A DNA stretch of 64,000 bases from Maridesulfovibrio hydrothermalis AM13 = DSM 14728 (GCF_000331025.1 NC_020055.1:1530370-1594369), one strand, 5' to 3'. Positions 53,009-62,697 are shown, counted from the first letter of the stretch. Notes: generated from the sequence alone by a model not told the origin. Numbers and translations: made by a program.

Positions 53009-54713
53009 TGTTTTCACCTTATGTCTGGCCGGCACTGCCGCAGCCCAGCAGGTGAGGAGTTATACTTTTTTTGAAGGCACGCAGTATCCGCTGCGTGTTA
53101 CCTGGGTTTTTGGTGACGAGCCGGGACCGACTATTATGGTTCAAGGCGGAATTCAGGGAGATGAGCTGTCAGGTTTTTTTACCGCCCAGCTGTTGACCCG
53201 CTGTAATTTGCGCAAAGGTAACCTTATTATTGTTCCTAGGGCTAATGAGCCTTCTATTTTGCGCCGTACCCGCCAGATCAATGTTGACCTCAATAGACGG
53301 TTCGACAAGGAATACAATAGTTTCTATGAGGATCGCCTTGCAAAAGCCATCCGTTTTTTAATTGCGGACGCTGATGGTTTTATTCATCTGCATGAAGGAA
53401 GCGGGTTTTATAATCCTAAATATGTCAGCAGTCTGCGCAATCCGAATCGTTATGGGCAGTCCGTCATTATCGATGCTGCGGTTTATAAGAATATAAAGCT
53501 TGCTGAAATGAGCGGGCGGACCATTAAACGGTTGAATACCAGAATTTTGAATAAAAATTATTGGTTTACTCTTTTCAATACCGATACTTTCGCGACCGCA
53601 ACGCATTACCCTGAGATGCTTAAATCGTTGACCTGTTACGCGCTTGTGGAGCAGGGCATCCCGGCTATGGCCATTGAAGTCAGTAAGGATATCAAGGATT
53701 TGGAGTGGAAGGTGCGTCAGCAGCTTCGTGCTACGGTTTATCTGCTTGAAGAGTTCGGGCTGGAGCTTGATGTTCCTGAGTTTTCTTTTCCGAAGTCAGG
53801 AAGGCCCAAAGGACTTGAAATTGTAATCAACGGCAGCCCGTTAAAGGGCAGAAGTGTCGAGCTTGTGCGCGGTGCACCGGTGTCGACTTTTGGTTCCGGC
53901 AAGGCGGTGATGAATTCTGAGCTGGAGCCGGCTGTGGCTGTATTTGCCAGTGATCGGCCGAATCTTAATTTGCTTACTGCTCCACGTATGGCTCTTTCGT
54001 CTTTTCCTGCTCTGGAGGTTCGCCTTGACGGGAGTAAGATGGCAACAGCGAAGGTCCGCTGGAAAGGGAGCAGGGTGAATCTTCCTGAACCGCACGGTCC
54101 GGTATTTCTTTGCTGGCTGAACGGACATCCTCAATTTGTCAGCGTTTCAGGAACGCTTGAAGCGGTTGAAGGTGACCAGTTTATTCTGGAGGGAGTCTTG
54201 GGCAGCAGTATTGAAGAAATATTGAATCTAAAGGGGTTCGTTGCTTCGGTAACTGTCAATAAAGGGCAGGACGTGGGGCATGAAATTATTGCGGACCCTT
54301 CAAATTTTATGGATAAGTATAAACTGAAAAGTGCAGACGGTGTTTCCCTTTACAGGATTGTCCGGGAGACTCCGGGAAAGTCGCGTTCTGAATTTTACCT
54401 GTCCATTGTCCCCCGTCAGATCAAGGCTCTGGAGCTGATTCGCGAGCAGGGAGAAGGTTCCTTTATTAATTGGTCCAATGGCAGTGTGCGGGAATTGGCT
54501 GCGGACAGGTATGTGCTTAAAGATGCATGGACTAATGGTGATCTTGCTAAGATTCAACCATTTGTTGATAACATTCCCATTTCATGGGGTGAAAGTTTTG
54601 ATGTTAAAGCCGGTAAAAATACCGTCCTGACCATGCGGCATGCTACTACTTTTGATCCCCTTGGGCAGATGACTTTTATCGGGAAAGATTATTTGCATTC
54701 TTCATTTCAGTGA
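52974..54713 (+). CDS. Csd4/Pgp1-like (M14/M99) peptidoglycan D,L-carboxypeptidase
   Basis: GTG 52974 begins with a signal peptide (KYILCRAFLISVFTLCLAGTAAAQ). The zinc site reads GGIQGDELSGF (Gln61, Glu64) and FIHLHEGSGFY (His138 or His140). Gln in place of the usual His is the hallmark of Csd4. NVDLNRRF supplies carboxylate-binding residues and AMAIEVSKD supplies the catalytic Glu235. The 579-residue length exceeds Csd4 (about 440) because of a longer beta-rich C-terminus. Family role: it trims tripeptides to dipeptides and produces helical shape. It works after the Csd6-like enzyme encoded two genes upstream. Confidence 0.82.
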   Translation: MKYILCRAFLISVFTLCLAGTAAAQQVRSYTFFEGTQYPLRVTWVFGDEPGPTIMVQGGIQGDELSGFFTAQLLTRCNLRKGNLIIVPRANEPSILRRTRQINVDLNRRFDKEYNSFYEDRLAKAIRFLIADADGFIHLHEGSGFYNPKYVSSLRNPNRYGQSVIIDAAVYKNIKLAEMSGRTIKRLNTRILNKNYWFTLFNTDTFATATHYPEMLKSLTCYALVEQGIPAMAIEVSKDIKDLEWKVRQQLRATVYLLEEFGLELDVPEFSFPKSGRPKGLEIVINGSPLKGRSVELVRGAPVSTFGSGKAVMNSELEPAVAVFASDRPNLNLLTAPRMALSSFPALEVRLDGSKMATAKVRWKGSRVNLPEPHGPVFLCWLNGHPQFVSVSGTLEAVEGDQFILEGVLGSSIEEILNLKGFVASVTVNKGQDVGHEIIADPSNFMDKYKLKSADGVSLYRIVRETPGKSRSEFYLSIVPRQIKALELIREQGEGSFINWSNGSVRELAADRYVLKDAWTNGDLAKIQPFVDNIPISWGESFDVKAGKNTVLTMRHATTFDPLGQMTFIGKDYLHSSFQ

Positions 54714-54761
54714 TTAAATCTTAAATGACCGGACGAACTGTTGCCAACAGGAGAGTGCGTT

Positions 54762-55571
54762 GTGAAGCCTGAGTTTGAGAACTGCTATGTGAATCTGCCG
54801 TTACGCTATATTTACACAACTCCTGAGTATCTTGATTTTTTTATTGAAAATTCCATTCAGCCTGAACTTGGACTCGATTGTATGGGGGATGAATGTTTAA
54901 GCATGGACTGGTTGATAGCCATAAAGGACAGGCTTGAGGAGGCTGAGCTTAAATGTACCGCCCATTTACCTTTTCTTGATTTGAAGCCGGCCAGCCTTAA
55001 TCCGGCTATAAGAAATGCTTCAATAGACACCCTTTGCAGTGCCTTTGAACTGGCCAGAATTTTTTCACCGCAGCGCATGGTCATGCATCCCTCTCTCACC
55101 TCGTGGCTTGAAGAACCTCTTTTTGAAAGATCATACGCCAACTGTCTGGAAGGACTTAGACGGCTCTGCAATACATGGCCCGATCACCCGCCACTTTGTC
55201 TTGAGAATACCTTTGAATATACCCCTGACCCGCTGGTTCGGCTGGTTAAGGAACTTGATCGTGAAAATGTAGGAATATGTTTTGATCTGGGCCATTGGTA
55301 CTCCTTTTCCAAAGGTTCGGAGCATGATGATTTTGACCTCTGGTTTGATGCTTTTGCGCCGTATATAAAACACTTGCATCTGCATGATAATAACGGGCGG
55401 AAAGATCAGCATCTGGCTCTTGGTCAGGGAAGTATGGACTGGGAGCATATTGTTTCGCGGTTAAGTGAACTTAACCCCATGTCGACTATTACGCTTGAGC
55501 CTCACAGCAAAGACGACTTTAAAGTGAGTTATGAATATTTTAAGACTAAAGTAGCCCCCAGAATTTATTAG
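54762..55571 (+). CDS. TIM-barrel sugar phosphate isomerase/epimerase (xylose isomerase-like)
   Basis: I start it at GTG 54762, preceded by AGGAG. The 269-residue product has AP-endonuclease-2 barrel signatures: HLPFLDLKPASLNP, MVMHPS, PLCLENTFE, VGICFDLGHWY, YIKHLHLHDNNGRKDQHLALGQGSMDWEHIV and TITLEPH. The Glu, Asp, His metal ligands are all present. The substrate is not predictable. It lies 48 bases after the Csd4-like gene and may belong to the same transcript. Confidence 0.85.
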   Translation: MKPEFENCYVNLPLRYIYTTPEYLDFFIENSIQPELGLDCMGDECLSMDWLIAIKDRLEEAELKCTAHLPFLDLKPASLNPAIRNASIDTLCSAFELARIFSPQRMVMHPSLTSWLEEPLFERSYANCLEGLRRLCNTWPDHPPLCLENTFEYTPDPLVRLVKELDRENVGICFDLGHWYSFSKGSEHDDFDLWFDAFAPYIKHLHLHDNNGRKDQHLALGQGSMDWEHIVSRLSELNPMSTITLEPHSKDDFKVSYEYFKTKVAPRIY

Positions 55572-55742
55572 AGTGAGATGCAGAGTCCGTGTTGTCTTCA
55601 GCCACATTTCGTGAAGCCCTGTCCTTAACTGGAAACTGGGCTGTTGTTTTATGGACGTGAATAAAACAAGTCTTGCCTCAGCAGCTTTGCGGCGTTTTTG
55701 CATGCATCCGGCCGCGTTATTTTATCTTTATGAGAAAAAAAG

Positions 55743-55780
55743 AATCCCGCTGACTGTTACAGTCAGCGGGATTTATTGTT
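55743..55780. terminator. bidirectional terminator between isomerase and TRAP genes
   Basis: AATCCCGCTGACTG (55743-55756) pairs with CAGTCAGCGGGATT (55760-55773), a 14-bp perfect stem with A-rich and T-rich flanks. Confidence 0.85.
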
Positions 55781-55799
55781 TCAACTATAGTCAGGCCGG

Positions 55800-57137
55800 T
55801 CACTTAGCGATCATTTTTTCAGGAAGATAGAAAACGATCTCCGGGAATACGGTAACCAGAATGACCATGAGAACCATGATGACAAAGAACGGGAACGTAG
55901 CTTTCAGAATATCTTTAACGTCATCTTTGGTGATGTACTGAATGACGAATATGGAAAAGCCGACAGGCGGTGTCACCTGCGAAAGCTCCACCATAAAAAC
56001 TACAAAGATACCGAACCAGAGCGGATCAAATCCAGCTGCAGTTACGATAGGCAGCACGATGGGCAGGGTCATGACCACGATGGATATGCCGTCCAGGATC
56101 ATTCCCAGCAGTACGTACATCAGCCCCAGTACCAAAATCAGCATGTACGGAGAAAGTCCGAGCGTGCCTATGAATTTACTTAGAGCCGTAGCAATGCCCA
56201 GAAATCCGACAACCTGTGACAGAAAGGCAGCGCCGCAGATAATGAAGCAGATCATACCACTGGTCTTAGCTGCCGAGAGCAGAGATTCTTTGAAGTTGTT
56301 GAAAGTCAGATTCTTGAACCATGCAGCAATGATCAAGGCTCCGAGCACTCCGATAACGGCGGCTTCAGTGGGTGTTGTCAGGCCTGCGTAAATGCCGCCC
56401 AAAACCACAGTGATGAGCAGGAATACTGGAAAAAGATCTTTGAGAGATTCAATGCGCTGGGCAGTGGTGAACGATTCCTTTTCCTGCGGGACCAGCTCCG
56501 GCGACAGGGTACAGCGTATCATAATATAAATAGAGTATGCTGCTGCCAGCGTCAGGCCGGGAATAACTCCGGCTATGAAAAGCTGTCCAATGGAAGTGTC
56601 GGACAGAATTCCATAGATGATCATGATCAGACTGGGCGGTATTAAAAAACCGAGAGTGCCGGAACCTGCAAGTGAGCCGATGGCAAGACTCTTGTGATAT
56701 CCCCTGCTGGAAAGTTCATTGTAGGTGATTTTACCCACAGTGGCAGTTGTCGCTGCACTGGAACCGGATACTGCTGCAAACAGCGAGCAGGCAACTACGT
56801 TGATATGGTAAAGGCGGCCCGGAATATTGGAGAGCCACGGCACCAGACCGTTTAAGAGGCGGGTGGAAATTGATGTCCGGTATAAAATCTCACCCATGAG
56901 AATAAATAGCGGCAACGCTGAAAGCGGCCACGAGTTCATCGTGTTCCAAATGGAGTTGGCCATGAGGTCGCCGATTTTGTCCCAGATGGAAATGGTCGGC
57001 GGCAGATTCATTTTACAGGCCAGCATGCCGCAGATTGCCGCGGCATAAAGTGAAAATCCAATCCAGAGACCGGAGAGTAGAAAAATAACCATTCCCCCGA
57101 CAAGGACAACGGCAAGCATGAGTGGATCACTTATCAT
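55800..57137 (-). CDS. TRAP transporter large membrane subunit, DctM type
   Basis: I start it at MISDPLML, preceded by CCAGGAGAGCTATTG and overlapping dctQ by 11 bases. The 445-residue product has LPLFILMGEILYRTSIS, AAVSGSSAATTATVGKI, AGSGTLGFLIPPSLIMIIYGIL, LTTPTEAAVIGVLGALI, MILDGISIVVMTLPIVLPIV and VELSQVTPPVGFSIFVIQ. It is the last of three genes for a second importer. Confidence 0.93.
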   Translation of the reverse strand: MISDPLMLAVVLVGGMVIFLLSGLWIGFSLYAAAICGMLACKMNLPPTISIWDKIGDLMANSIWNTMNSWPLSALPLFILMGEILYRTSISTRLLNGLVPWLSNIPGRLYHINVVACSLFAAVSGSSAATTATVGKITYNELSSRGYHKSLAIGSLAGSGTLGFLIPPSLIMIIYGILSDTSIGQLFIAGVIPGLTLAAAYSIYIMIRCTLSPELVPQEKESFTTAQRIESLKDLFPVFLLITVVLGGIYAGLTTPTEAAVIGVLGALIIAAWFKNLTFNNFKESLLSAAKTSGMICFIICGAAFLSQVVGFLGIATALSKFIGTLGLSPYMLILVLGLMYVLLGMILDGISIVVMTLPIVLPIVTAAGFDPLWFGIFVVFMVELSQVTPPVGFSIFVIQYITKDDVKDILKATFPFFVIMVLMVILVTVFPEIVFYLPEKMIAK

Positions 57138-57612
57138 CAATAGCTCTCCTGGCAATAAAGGCAATAATTTGAAGTAGAAGAAGGGCCATGCCGATAGGAA
57201 TGGCAAGTTGCGGGATCCATAGAGGTGTTTCCGCAATGGTATCCGCAGTCATCTCAAGTTCCCATGTTTCGTAGACCATCAAGGTGGTGTAGTAGAGGGC
57301 AAAAGTGGTGATTGCCGCCCCGATTATACCGGAGATGATATCGGCGATCCGCTTGCCTTTCTCTGAAAAATGTATGGTCAGCAGGTTGATCCTGATCAGT
57401 CCTTCCTCTTTCATAGTGTAGGCAAGTCCGGTCAGAATTAGAAAAACCAGAGCATATCCCCCGTATTCACAGGAAACAAGGGTGGATGTCTTTAGTACGG
57501 CGCGCAGGAATATTTCTACTACAACCAGCACTACAATGAACATCATTCCAAGGGCTGAAAGAAAGGCCCCTCCAGTGGAGAGGCCCTCAATAAACTTAAT
57601 AATAGCTCGCAT
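57127..57612 (-). CDS. TRAP transporter small membrane subunit, DctQ type
   Basis: A 161-residue protein with four transmembrane helices: FLSALGMMFIVVLVVVEIFLRAVL (about 17-40), EYGGYALVFLILTGLAYTMKEEGLIRINLL (conserved), IISGIIGAAITTFALYYTTLMVYETWELEMTADT and a last helix near the C-terminus. Its start lies 5 bases after the binding-protein stop. Confidence 0.9.
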   Translation of the reverse strand: MRAIIKFIEGLSTGGAFLSALGMMFIVVLVVVEIFLRAVLKTSTLVSCEYGGYALVFLILTGLAYTMKEEGLIRINLLTIHFSEKGKRIADIISGIIGAAITTFALYYTTLMVYETWELEMTADTIAETPLWIPQLAIPIGMALLLLQIIAFIARRAIDDK

Positions 57613-57617
57613 ATGAA

Positions 57618-58592
57618 TTACTTTTTGTAAGCGTTAATGGCTGCTTTAAAATCTTTTTTAGATTTTTTCATTGTGTTTTCAAGCATAAGAACCGCATCGC
57701 TTGAAAGCATATCGATGATTTCTTTTGAAGGCTCAGAGATAGTAATCCCCTTCTCAGCAAGAATCTTGAGAGATTCATCATTGCTTTTACTGGACTCTTC
57801 CCACTGGTAGGCTTCGACTTCTGCCGCAGCTTTGAGCACTTCTTTCTGCTGTTTGGGGGTGAGAGCATCCCAGTAATCGTTATTAATGACGACCATGTTA
57901 AGAGGGAAAGCGTAGTTGATTTTAGTAAAATATTTGAGAGTTTCCCAGAATTTACCATCTTTACCGGAAACAGCGGAGGTCAGTACGGAGTCAACCAGAC
58001 CTGTCTGGAGAGCAGAATAAAGCTCGCCCCAAGGCAGAGACATGGGACTTGCTCCTGCCGCTCTGAGCAGTTCAGCACCGTTTTTATCATAGGTACGGGT
58101 TTTGAGACCTTCGAAATCAGCTGCTGTTTTTAGGGGTGTCTGGGTGAAAAGTCCGCTTGGGGGCCATGGAGCGGCGTATAAAAGCTTTTGATTCCATTTT
58201 CTACAGGCTTTATCGTAGTACGGACGGGCAGTATCGTAGAGTTTTCTGGCCTGCGCATAATTATCTGCGAGCAGAGGCATGGAGCTGATTCCGAAAACTT
58301 GATCCGATCCGGCAACACCACCCATGAGGATGTCAGACATAGGAATGGTTCCGTCCTTTACGGTCTTTAGCAGCTCAGGGCCTTTAAAACCGAGGCTTCC
58401 GCCGGGGTGGACAGAAATTTGTACTGAACCGGAGGTGTACTCGGCGACCTTATTTGCAAAAAGCTGTGCGCCTTGAGAATGAAAATTGGATGCGCTGTAA
58501 ATGGCATTACAGTCCATTTTGATGTCAGCAGCCTGAGCAGATAAAGCAAAAGCCAGAACCATGAGCAATGCAGAAACGATCCATTTTAACAT
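57618..58592 (-). CDS. TRAP transporter solute-binding protein, DctP type
   Basis: The 324-residue product has a signal peptide (MLKWIVSALLMVLAFALSAQA), then CNAIYSASNFHSQGAQLFANKVAEYTSGSVQISVHPGGSLGFKG, LLYAAPWPPSGLFTQTPLKTAADFEGLKTRTYDKNGAELLRAAGASPMSLPWGELYSALQTGLVDSVLTSAVSG. CACGGAGGCAAACTC precedes the ATG. The divergent hyuAB operon suggests a hydantoin-like or 5-oxoproline-like ligand. Confidence 0.9.
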   Translation of the reverse strand: MLKWIVSALLMVLAFALSAQAADIKMDCNAIYSASNFHSQGAQLFANKVAEYTSGSVQISVHPGGSLGFKGPELLKTVKDGTIPMSDILMGGVAGSDQVFGISSMPLLADNYAQARKLYDTARPYYDKACRKWNQKLLYAAPWPPSGLFTQTPLKTAADFEGLKTRTYDKNGAELLRAAGASPMSLPWGELYSALQTGLVDSVLTSAVSGKDGKFWETLKYFTKINYAFPLNMVVINNDYWDALTPKQQKEVLKAAAEVEAYQWEESSKSNDESLKILAEKGITISEPSKEIIDMLSSDAVLMLENTMKKSKKDFKAAINAYKK

Positions 58593-58926
58593 GAGTTTGC
58601 CTCCGTGTTAGTGTTTTTTTTGTTTATTATTTTAAAAATATTGCTATTGAGTTTACCTGTTATTGTGTGATTAATTGACTGATAATGACTGGTAAAAGTG
58701 AAAAACAATTCGCCTTTTTGCAGATTAATTTAAGATTATAATTCTTTTTGGTGAATAATTGGCGAAGCAGGACGTGTTATACACAGAAATTAACAAAAAT
58801 AAAATCTTTAAATTGTAGACAAAATTGGGTACTATCCGGTGCAATGGGAACGTTTATTGAAAATATTACTGAAGTTGATTTTGAGTATAATAGTCATTTA
58901 GACTAAGTCTTAGCGGAGGATAAATA
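58593..58926. other. 334-base divergent promoter region (TRAP importer / hyuAB)
   Basis: AT-rich with no gene. A perfect TATAAT lies at 58886-58891, and a 15-base imperfect palindrome TTAGACTAAGTCTTA (58898-58912) lies between it and the hyuA Shine-Dalgarno. A -35 box at the right spacing is weak. Confidence 0.55.
58898..58912 (+). promoter_or_regulatory. candidate operator of hyuAB
   Basis: Near-palindrome TTAGACT-A-AGTCTTA (one mismatched pair), 7 bases past a TATAAT and 2 bases before GGAGGA. This position would suit a repressor. Confidence 0.4.
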
Positions 58927-60897
58927 GTGCTGATTGTAGGTGTAGATACCGGTGGAACATTCACAGATTTTATTTATAAGGACGGCGATAAATGGGGCGT
59001 TCATAAACGCCTTTCAACTCCTCACGATCCTTCTGAGGCCGTAATTAACGGGATTAAGCACATTGCAGGGGACCGGAGAGTGCAGGTTGTGCATGGTTCA
59101 ACCGTTGCGACCAATGCTATTTTGGAGCGTAAAGGTGTTAAGACTGCCCTCATTAGTAATGAAGGGTTTGAAGATGTAATTCAGATTGGCCGCCAGAACC
59201 GTTCTGATCTTTATGATCTTTCATTTTGCAAGAAACCTCACATCGTTCCGCCTGAATTACGCTTCGGCATAACCGGAAGAATTGATCATGAAGGGAATGA
59301 AATTGAACCGTTTTCAGAAGAAAAGGTTCAGAATATTCTTACAAAAATAAAAGAATCCGGTGTCGAATCTGTCGCACTTTGTCTTCTTTTTTCTTATTTA
59401 AATTCAGTTCACGAAAATAGAATGCGTGAACTTCTGGATGGAATAGGTGTGCCGGTTTCCGTTTCTCACGAAATTTTGGCTGAGTTTCGTGAATTTGAAC
59501 GAACTTCTACTACTGTTATTAATGCTTACGTCTCTCCGAAGATGACTCGCTACCTGACTAAATTGCAAAAAACACTGGGTGATGATCCTCTGCGCATCAT
59601 GCAGAGCAACGGCGGCTCCATCTCTGCTGAAACGGCTATGAGTGAATCGGTGCGCACTATTCTTTCCGGCCCTGCCGGTGGTGCTGTAGGTGCTCATGCC
59701 ATAGGTAAAATGGCCGGTTATGACCGCCTGATTACTTTTGATATGGGCGGCACATCCTCTGATGTTGCATTAATTAATGAAGAGCTGCCTTTGACTCTGG
59801 AGTCTGCCATCGAAGATTATCCGGTCAAAGTTCCTATGATTGATATTCATACAGTGGGGGCCGGAGGCGGCTCCATTGCCCGTCTGGATGAGGGCGGGTC
59901 GCTTACTGTCGGTCCTGAAAGTGCCGGAGCTGACCCCGGACCTATATGCTACGGTAAGGGTACTGAGATTACGGTTACCGATGCAAATCTCTATCTGGGC
60001 AGACTTATTCCCGAACATTTTCTCGGTGGCGAGATGTCTCTTAAGACGGATAAGTTAAATGCCGCCATTGAAGCGATGGCTGAACAGGCGGGCCTGAGTC
60101 CTGTTGAGTTGGCCGAAGGGATTCTTGATATTGCAAACACCAATATGGAGCGGGCTATCAGGGTTATTTCCGTTGAACGCGGTTTTGATCCTCGTGAGTT
60201 TACCATGTTTTCATTTGGCGGTGCCGGTGGGATGCATTGCGCTTTTCTGGCTAAACTGCTCTCTATTCCCAAGCTGTTCATCCCCAACAATCCCGGGATT
60301 CTGTCCGCCGTGGGCATGGTTATGGCCGATGTCATCAAGGATTACTCTCTTACCATCATGCGCGATCAGCATAACACCACGGGCGCAGATCTTGAAAAAC
60401 TGTTCGCACCACTTGAGAAGCAGGGGCGCGCAGACCTTTCTGAAGAAGGTTTTGCCGATGAGGATATTATTGTCGAACGTTTTCTGGACATGCGCTATCA
60501 GGGCCAGTCTTTCGAGATAATTGTACCTTTCGGCGGTGACTGGATTGAGGAGTTCTCCCGGCTTCACGAGCAGAACTACGGTTACCGCAACAACGATAAG
60601 ACCGTTGAAATAGTCAATATTCGTTTGCGCACTAAAGGGATGCCGGTCAAACCGGAATTTCCGGAAGCAGGTGACCTTACAGCTGATATGCCGGAAGAAG
60701 CTCTTATCGGGATGACCGAGACTGTCTTTGACTCCACTAAAATGGAAACCCGAATTCTTGACCGCGAGAAACTCCTTCCCGGTAACAAGGTGGACGGTCC
60801 GGCGATTATTATTGAATACAGTTCCACACTGGTTATTCCGCCTTTTGCCAAAGGCGAAGTGGACCCATATGGCAACCTTATTTTCGACATTGAGTAG
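58927..60897 (+). CDS. hydantoinase/oxoprolinase family subunit A (HyuA-like)
   Basis: A 656-residue protein starting at GTG 58927 after CGGAGGA. The ATP-binding N-terminus is LIVGVDTGGTFTDFIYKDGDKWGVHKRLSTPHDP. Other motifs are VVHGSTVATNAILERKGVKTALI, LSGPAGGAVGAHAIGK, ITFDMGGTSSDVALI, VPMIDIHTVGAGGGSIARLDEGGSLTVGPESAGADPGPICYGKG and FSFGGAGGMHCAFLA. Family role: with subunit B it opens a cyclic amide (N-methylhydantoin, hydantoin or 5-oxoproline) or carboxylates a ketone, driven by ATP. Confidence 0.92.
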   Translation: MLIVGVDTGGTFTDFIYKDGDKWGVHKRLSTPHDPSEAVINGIKHIAGDRRVQVVHGSTVATNAILERKGVKTALISNEGFEDVIQIGRQNRSDLYDLSFCKKPHIVPPELRFGITGRIDHEGNEIEPFSEEKVQNILTKIKESGVESVALCLLFSYLNSVHENRMRELLDGIGVPVSVSHEILAEFREFERTSTTVINAYVSPKMTRYLTKLQKTLGDDPLRIMQSNGGSISAETAMSESVRTILSGPAGGAVGAHAIGKMAGYDRLITFDMGGTSSDVALINEELPLTLESAIEDYPVKVPMIDIHTVGAGGGSIARLDEGGSLTVGPESAGADPGPICYGKGTEITVTDANLYLGRLIPEHFLGGEMSLKTDKLNAAIEAMAEQAGLSPVELAEGILDIANTNMERAIRVISVERGFDPREFTMFSFGGAGGMHCAFLAKLLSIPKLFIPNNPGILSAVGMVMADVIKDYSLTIMRDQHNTTGADLEKLFAPLEKQGRADLSEEGFADEDIIVERFLDMRYQGQSFEIIVPFGGDWIEEFSRLHEQNYGYRNNDKTVEIVNIRLRTKGMPVKPEFPEAGDLTADMPEEALIGMTETVFDSTKMETRILDREKLLPGNKVDGPAIIIEYSSTLVIPPFAKGEVDPYGNLIFDIE

Positions 60898-60913
60898 TCA
60901 GGAGGTATATATA

Positions 60914-62476
60914 ATGAATGTGAATCCGATCCTCCTTGAGGTTTTCAAGAACAGGTTTGCTGCGATTTCTGAAGAAATGGGTGTGACTCTGACCCGTACC
61001 GCCTTTTCACCTAACATTAAAGAACGGCGTGATCTTTCCTGTGCTGTTTTTGACAGCAAAGGTGATATGATTGCACAGGCGGCGCATATTCCTGTGCATC
61101 TAGGCTCCATGCCTCTTTCCGTAAAGAGCGCCATCGAGAGCAGCGATTTTGCTGAGGGCGATATGGTCATGCTCAATGATCCTTTTAAAGGCGGAACTCA
61201 TCTGCCGGACATCACTTTGGTTGCTCCTGTTTTCTGTGACGGTTCTGACAAACCTTCTTTTTATGTTGCCAACCGTGCCCATCATTCTGATGTGGGCGGT
61301 ATGGCCAGTGGTTCCATGCCTCTTTCCACCACGTTGTATCAGGAGGGAATCATTATTCCTCCTGTTAAAATCGTCGAATCAGGTGAGATAGTATCGGGCG
61401 TAATGGATTTAATCCTTAACAACGTGCGTACCCCTGTCGAACGGGAAGGTGATTTTTCTGCTCAGATCATGGCCAATATGACCGGAGTGCGCAGGCTGGT
61501 TGAACTTATTTCCAAGTATGGTTTGGAGAAAGTTGGTTTTTACGCGTCCAGCCTTAACGACTACGCCGAATCCATCACCCGTAAAACCATTGAACGTATT
61601 CCGGATGGAATTTATAAGTTCACCGATTATATGGACGGGGACGGCATGGACTGTGTAAATGTTCCGGTCAGTGTAACCATGGAAATTAAGGGCGACAGTG
61701 CCAAACTCGATTTCACCGCATCAGGTGATCAGGTTTCGGGCAGCGTTAACGCAGTACGCTCGATCACTTTGTCTGCCGTTCTTTACGTTTTCCGGTCTTT
61801 AATAGAAGGGGATGTGCCTACCAACGCAGGGATTCTTCGTCCTATTGAAATAATTACCCGCAAAGGTTCCATTCTGGATGCCAATTTTCCTGCCGCAGTG
61901 GCGGGGGGTAACGTTGAAACTTCACAGCGTGTGGTTGATGTGGTTCTCGGGGCATTGGCCGAAGCCATACCGCAGCAGATTCCCGCCGCCAGCCAAGGGA
62001 CCATGAACAACATGACCATCGGCGGTATAGATGAACGTACCGGAAGACCTTTTGCTTACTATGAAACTCTGGCCGGAGGAATGGGAGCATCCGCAACCTG
62101 CCGTGGCGAGCATGCAACTCATTCGCATATGACCAATACACTTAATACACCTGTTGAAGCGTTAGAATACAGCTATCCATTTCGTGTTAAGACATATTGT
62201 ATACGTCAGAATACCGGCGGGGCAGGAAAAATACCCGGTGGTGACGGTTTAGTGCGCGAGATAGAACTGCTCTCATCCTGTGAGATAACAGTACTCTCCG
62301 AACGACGTGTAAATGCTCCGTACGGATTGCAGGGCGGCGGCTCCGGAACTCCCGGACGAAATGTGCTTATCCGTGATGGTAAAGAAATTGAGCAGCCCGG
62401 AAAATTCCATACGCCGCTTAAAAAGGGCGATATTATAAGAATGGAAACCCCCGGCGGAGGCGGCTGGGGTAAGTGA
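60914..62476 (+). CDS. hydantoinase/oxoprolinase family subunit B (HyuB-like)
   Basis: I start it at ATG 60914, preceded by GGAGGTATATATA, 16 bases after hyuA. The 520-residue product has LLEVFKNRFAAISEEMGVTLTRTAFSPNIKERRDLSCAVFDSKGDMIAQAAHIPVHLGSMP, MVMLNDPFKGGTHLPDITLVAPVF, FYVANRAHHSDVGGMASGSMP and PVEALEYSYPFRVKTYCIRQNTGGAGKIPGGDGLVREIE. It ends GGGGWGK. These are hallmark motifs of subunit B. Confidence 0.95.
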   Translation: MNVNPILLEVFKNRFAAISEEMGVTLTRTAFSPNIKERRDLSCAVFDSKGDMIAQAAHIPVHLGSMPLSVKSAIESSDFAEGDMVMLNDPFKGGTHLPDITLVAPVFCDGSDKPSFYVANRAHHSDVGGMASGSMPLSTTLYQEGIIIPPVKIVESGEIVSGVMDLILNNVRTPVEREGDFSAQIMANMTGVRRLVELISKYGLEKVGFYASSLNDYAESITRKTIERIPDGIYKFTDYMDGDGMDCVNVPVSVTMEIKGDSAKLDFTASGDQVSGSVNAVRSITLSAVLYVFRSLIEGDVPTNAGILRPIEIITRKGSILDANFPAAVAGGNVETSQRVVDVVLGALAEAIPQQIPAASQGTMNNMTIGGIDERTGRPFAYYETLAGGMGASATCRGEHATHSHMTNTLNTPVEALEYSYPFRVKTYCIRQNTGGAGKIPGGDGLVREIELLSSCEITVLSERRVNAPYGLQGGGSGTPGRNVLIRDGKEIEQPGKFHTPLKKGDIIRMETPGGGGWGK

Positions 62477-62568
62477 TAAAACGAGTTTAAGACTTCCCGT
62501 TTTTTGCAGGGTTTTATCCTTTTGTATAAAGTTTTGCGGGAACGGCAAAGTCATTAAAGAAAATCAAG

Positions 62569-62607
62569 CGGGCTGATACCTTATGAAGGGTGTCAGCCCG
62601 TTTTTTT
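62569..62607 (+). terminator. terminator after hyuAB
   Basis: CGGGCTGA (62569-62576) pairs with TCAGCCCG (62593-62600), extended by ACC/GGT, followed by seven Ts. Confidence 0.9.
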
Positions 62608-62697
62608 AATATGCAGCTCCAACTGGCAGGCAGCTGTCTTGATATATTACACTTAATTTATGAGGTCGGCAGGAGTATCTTAAGGCCTGCCCGTTTC

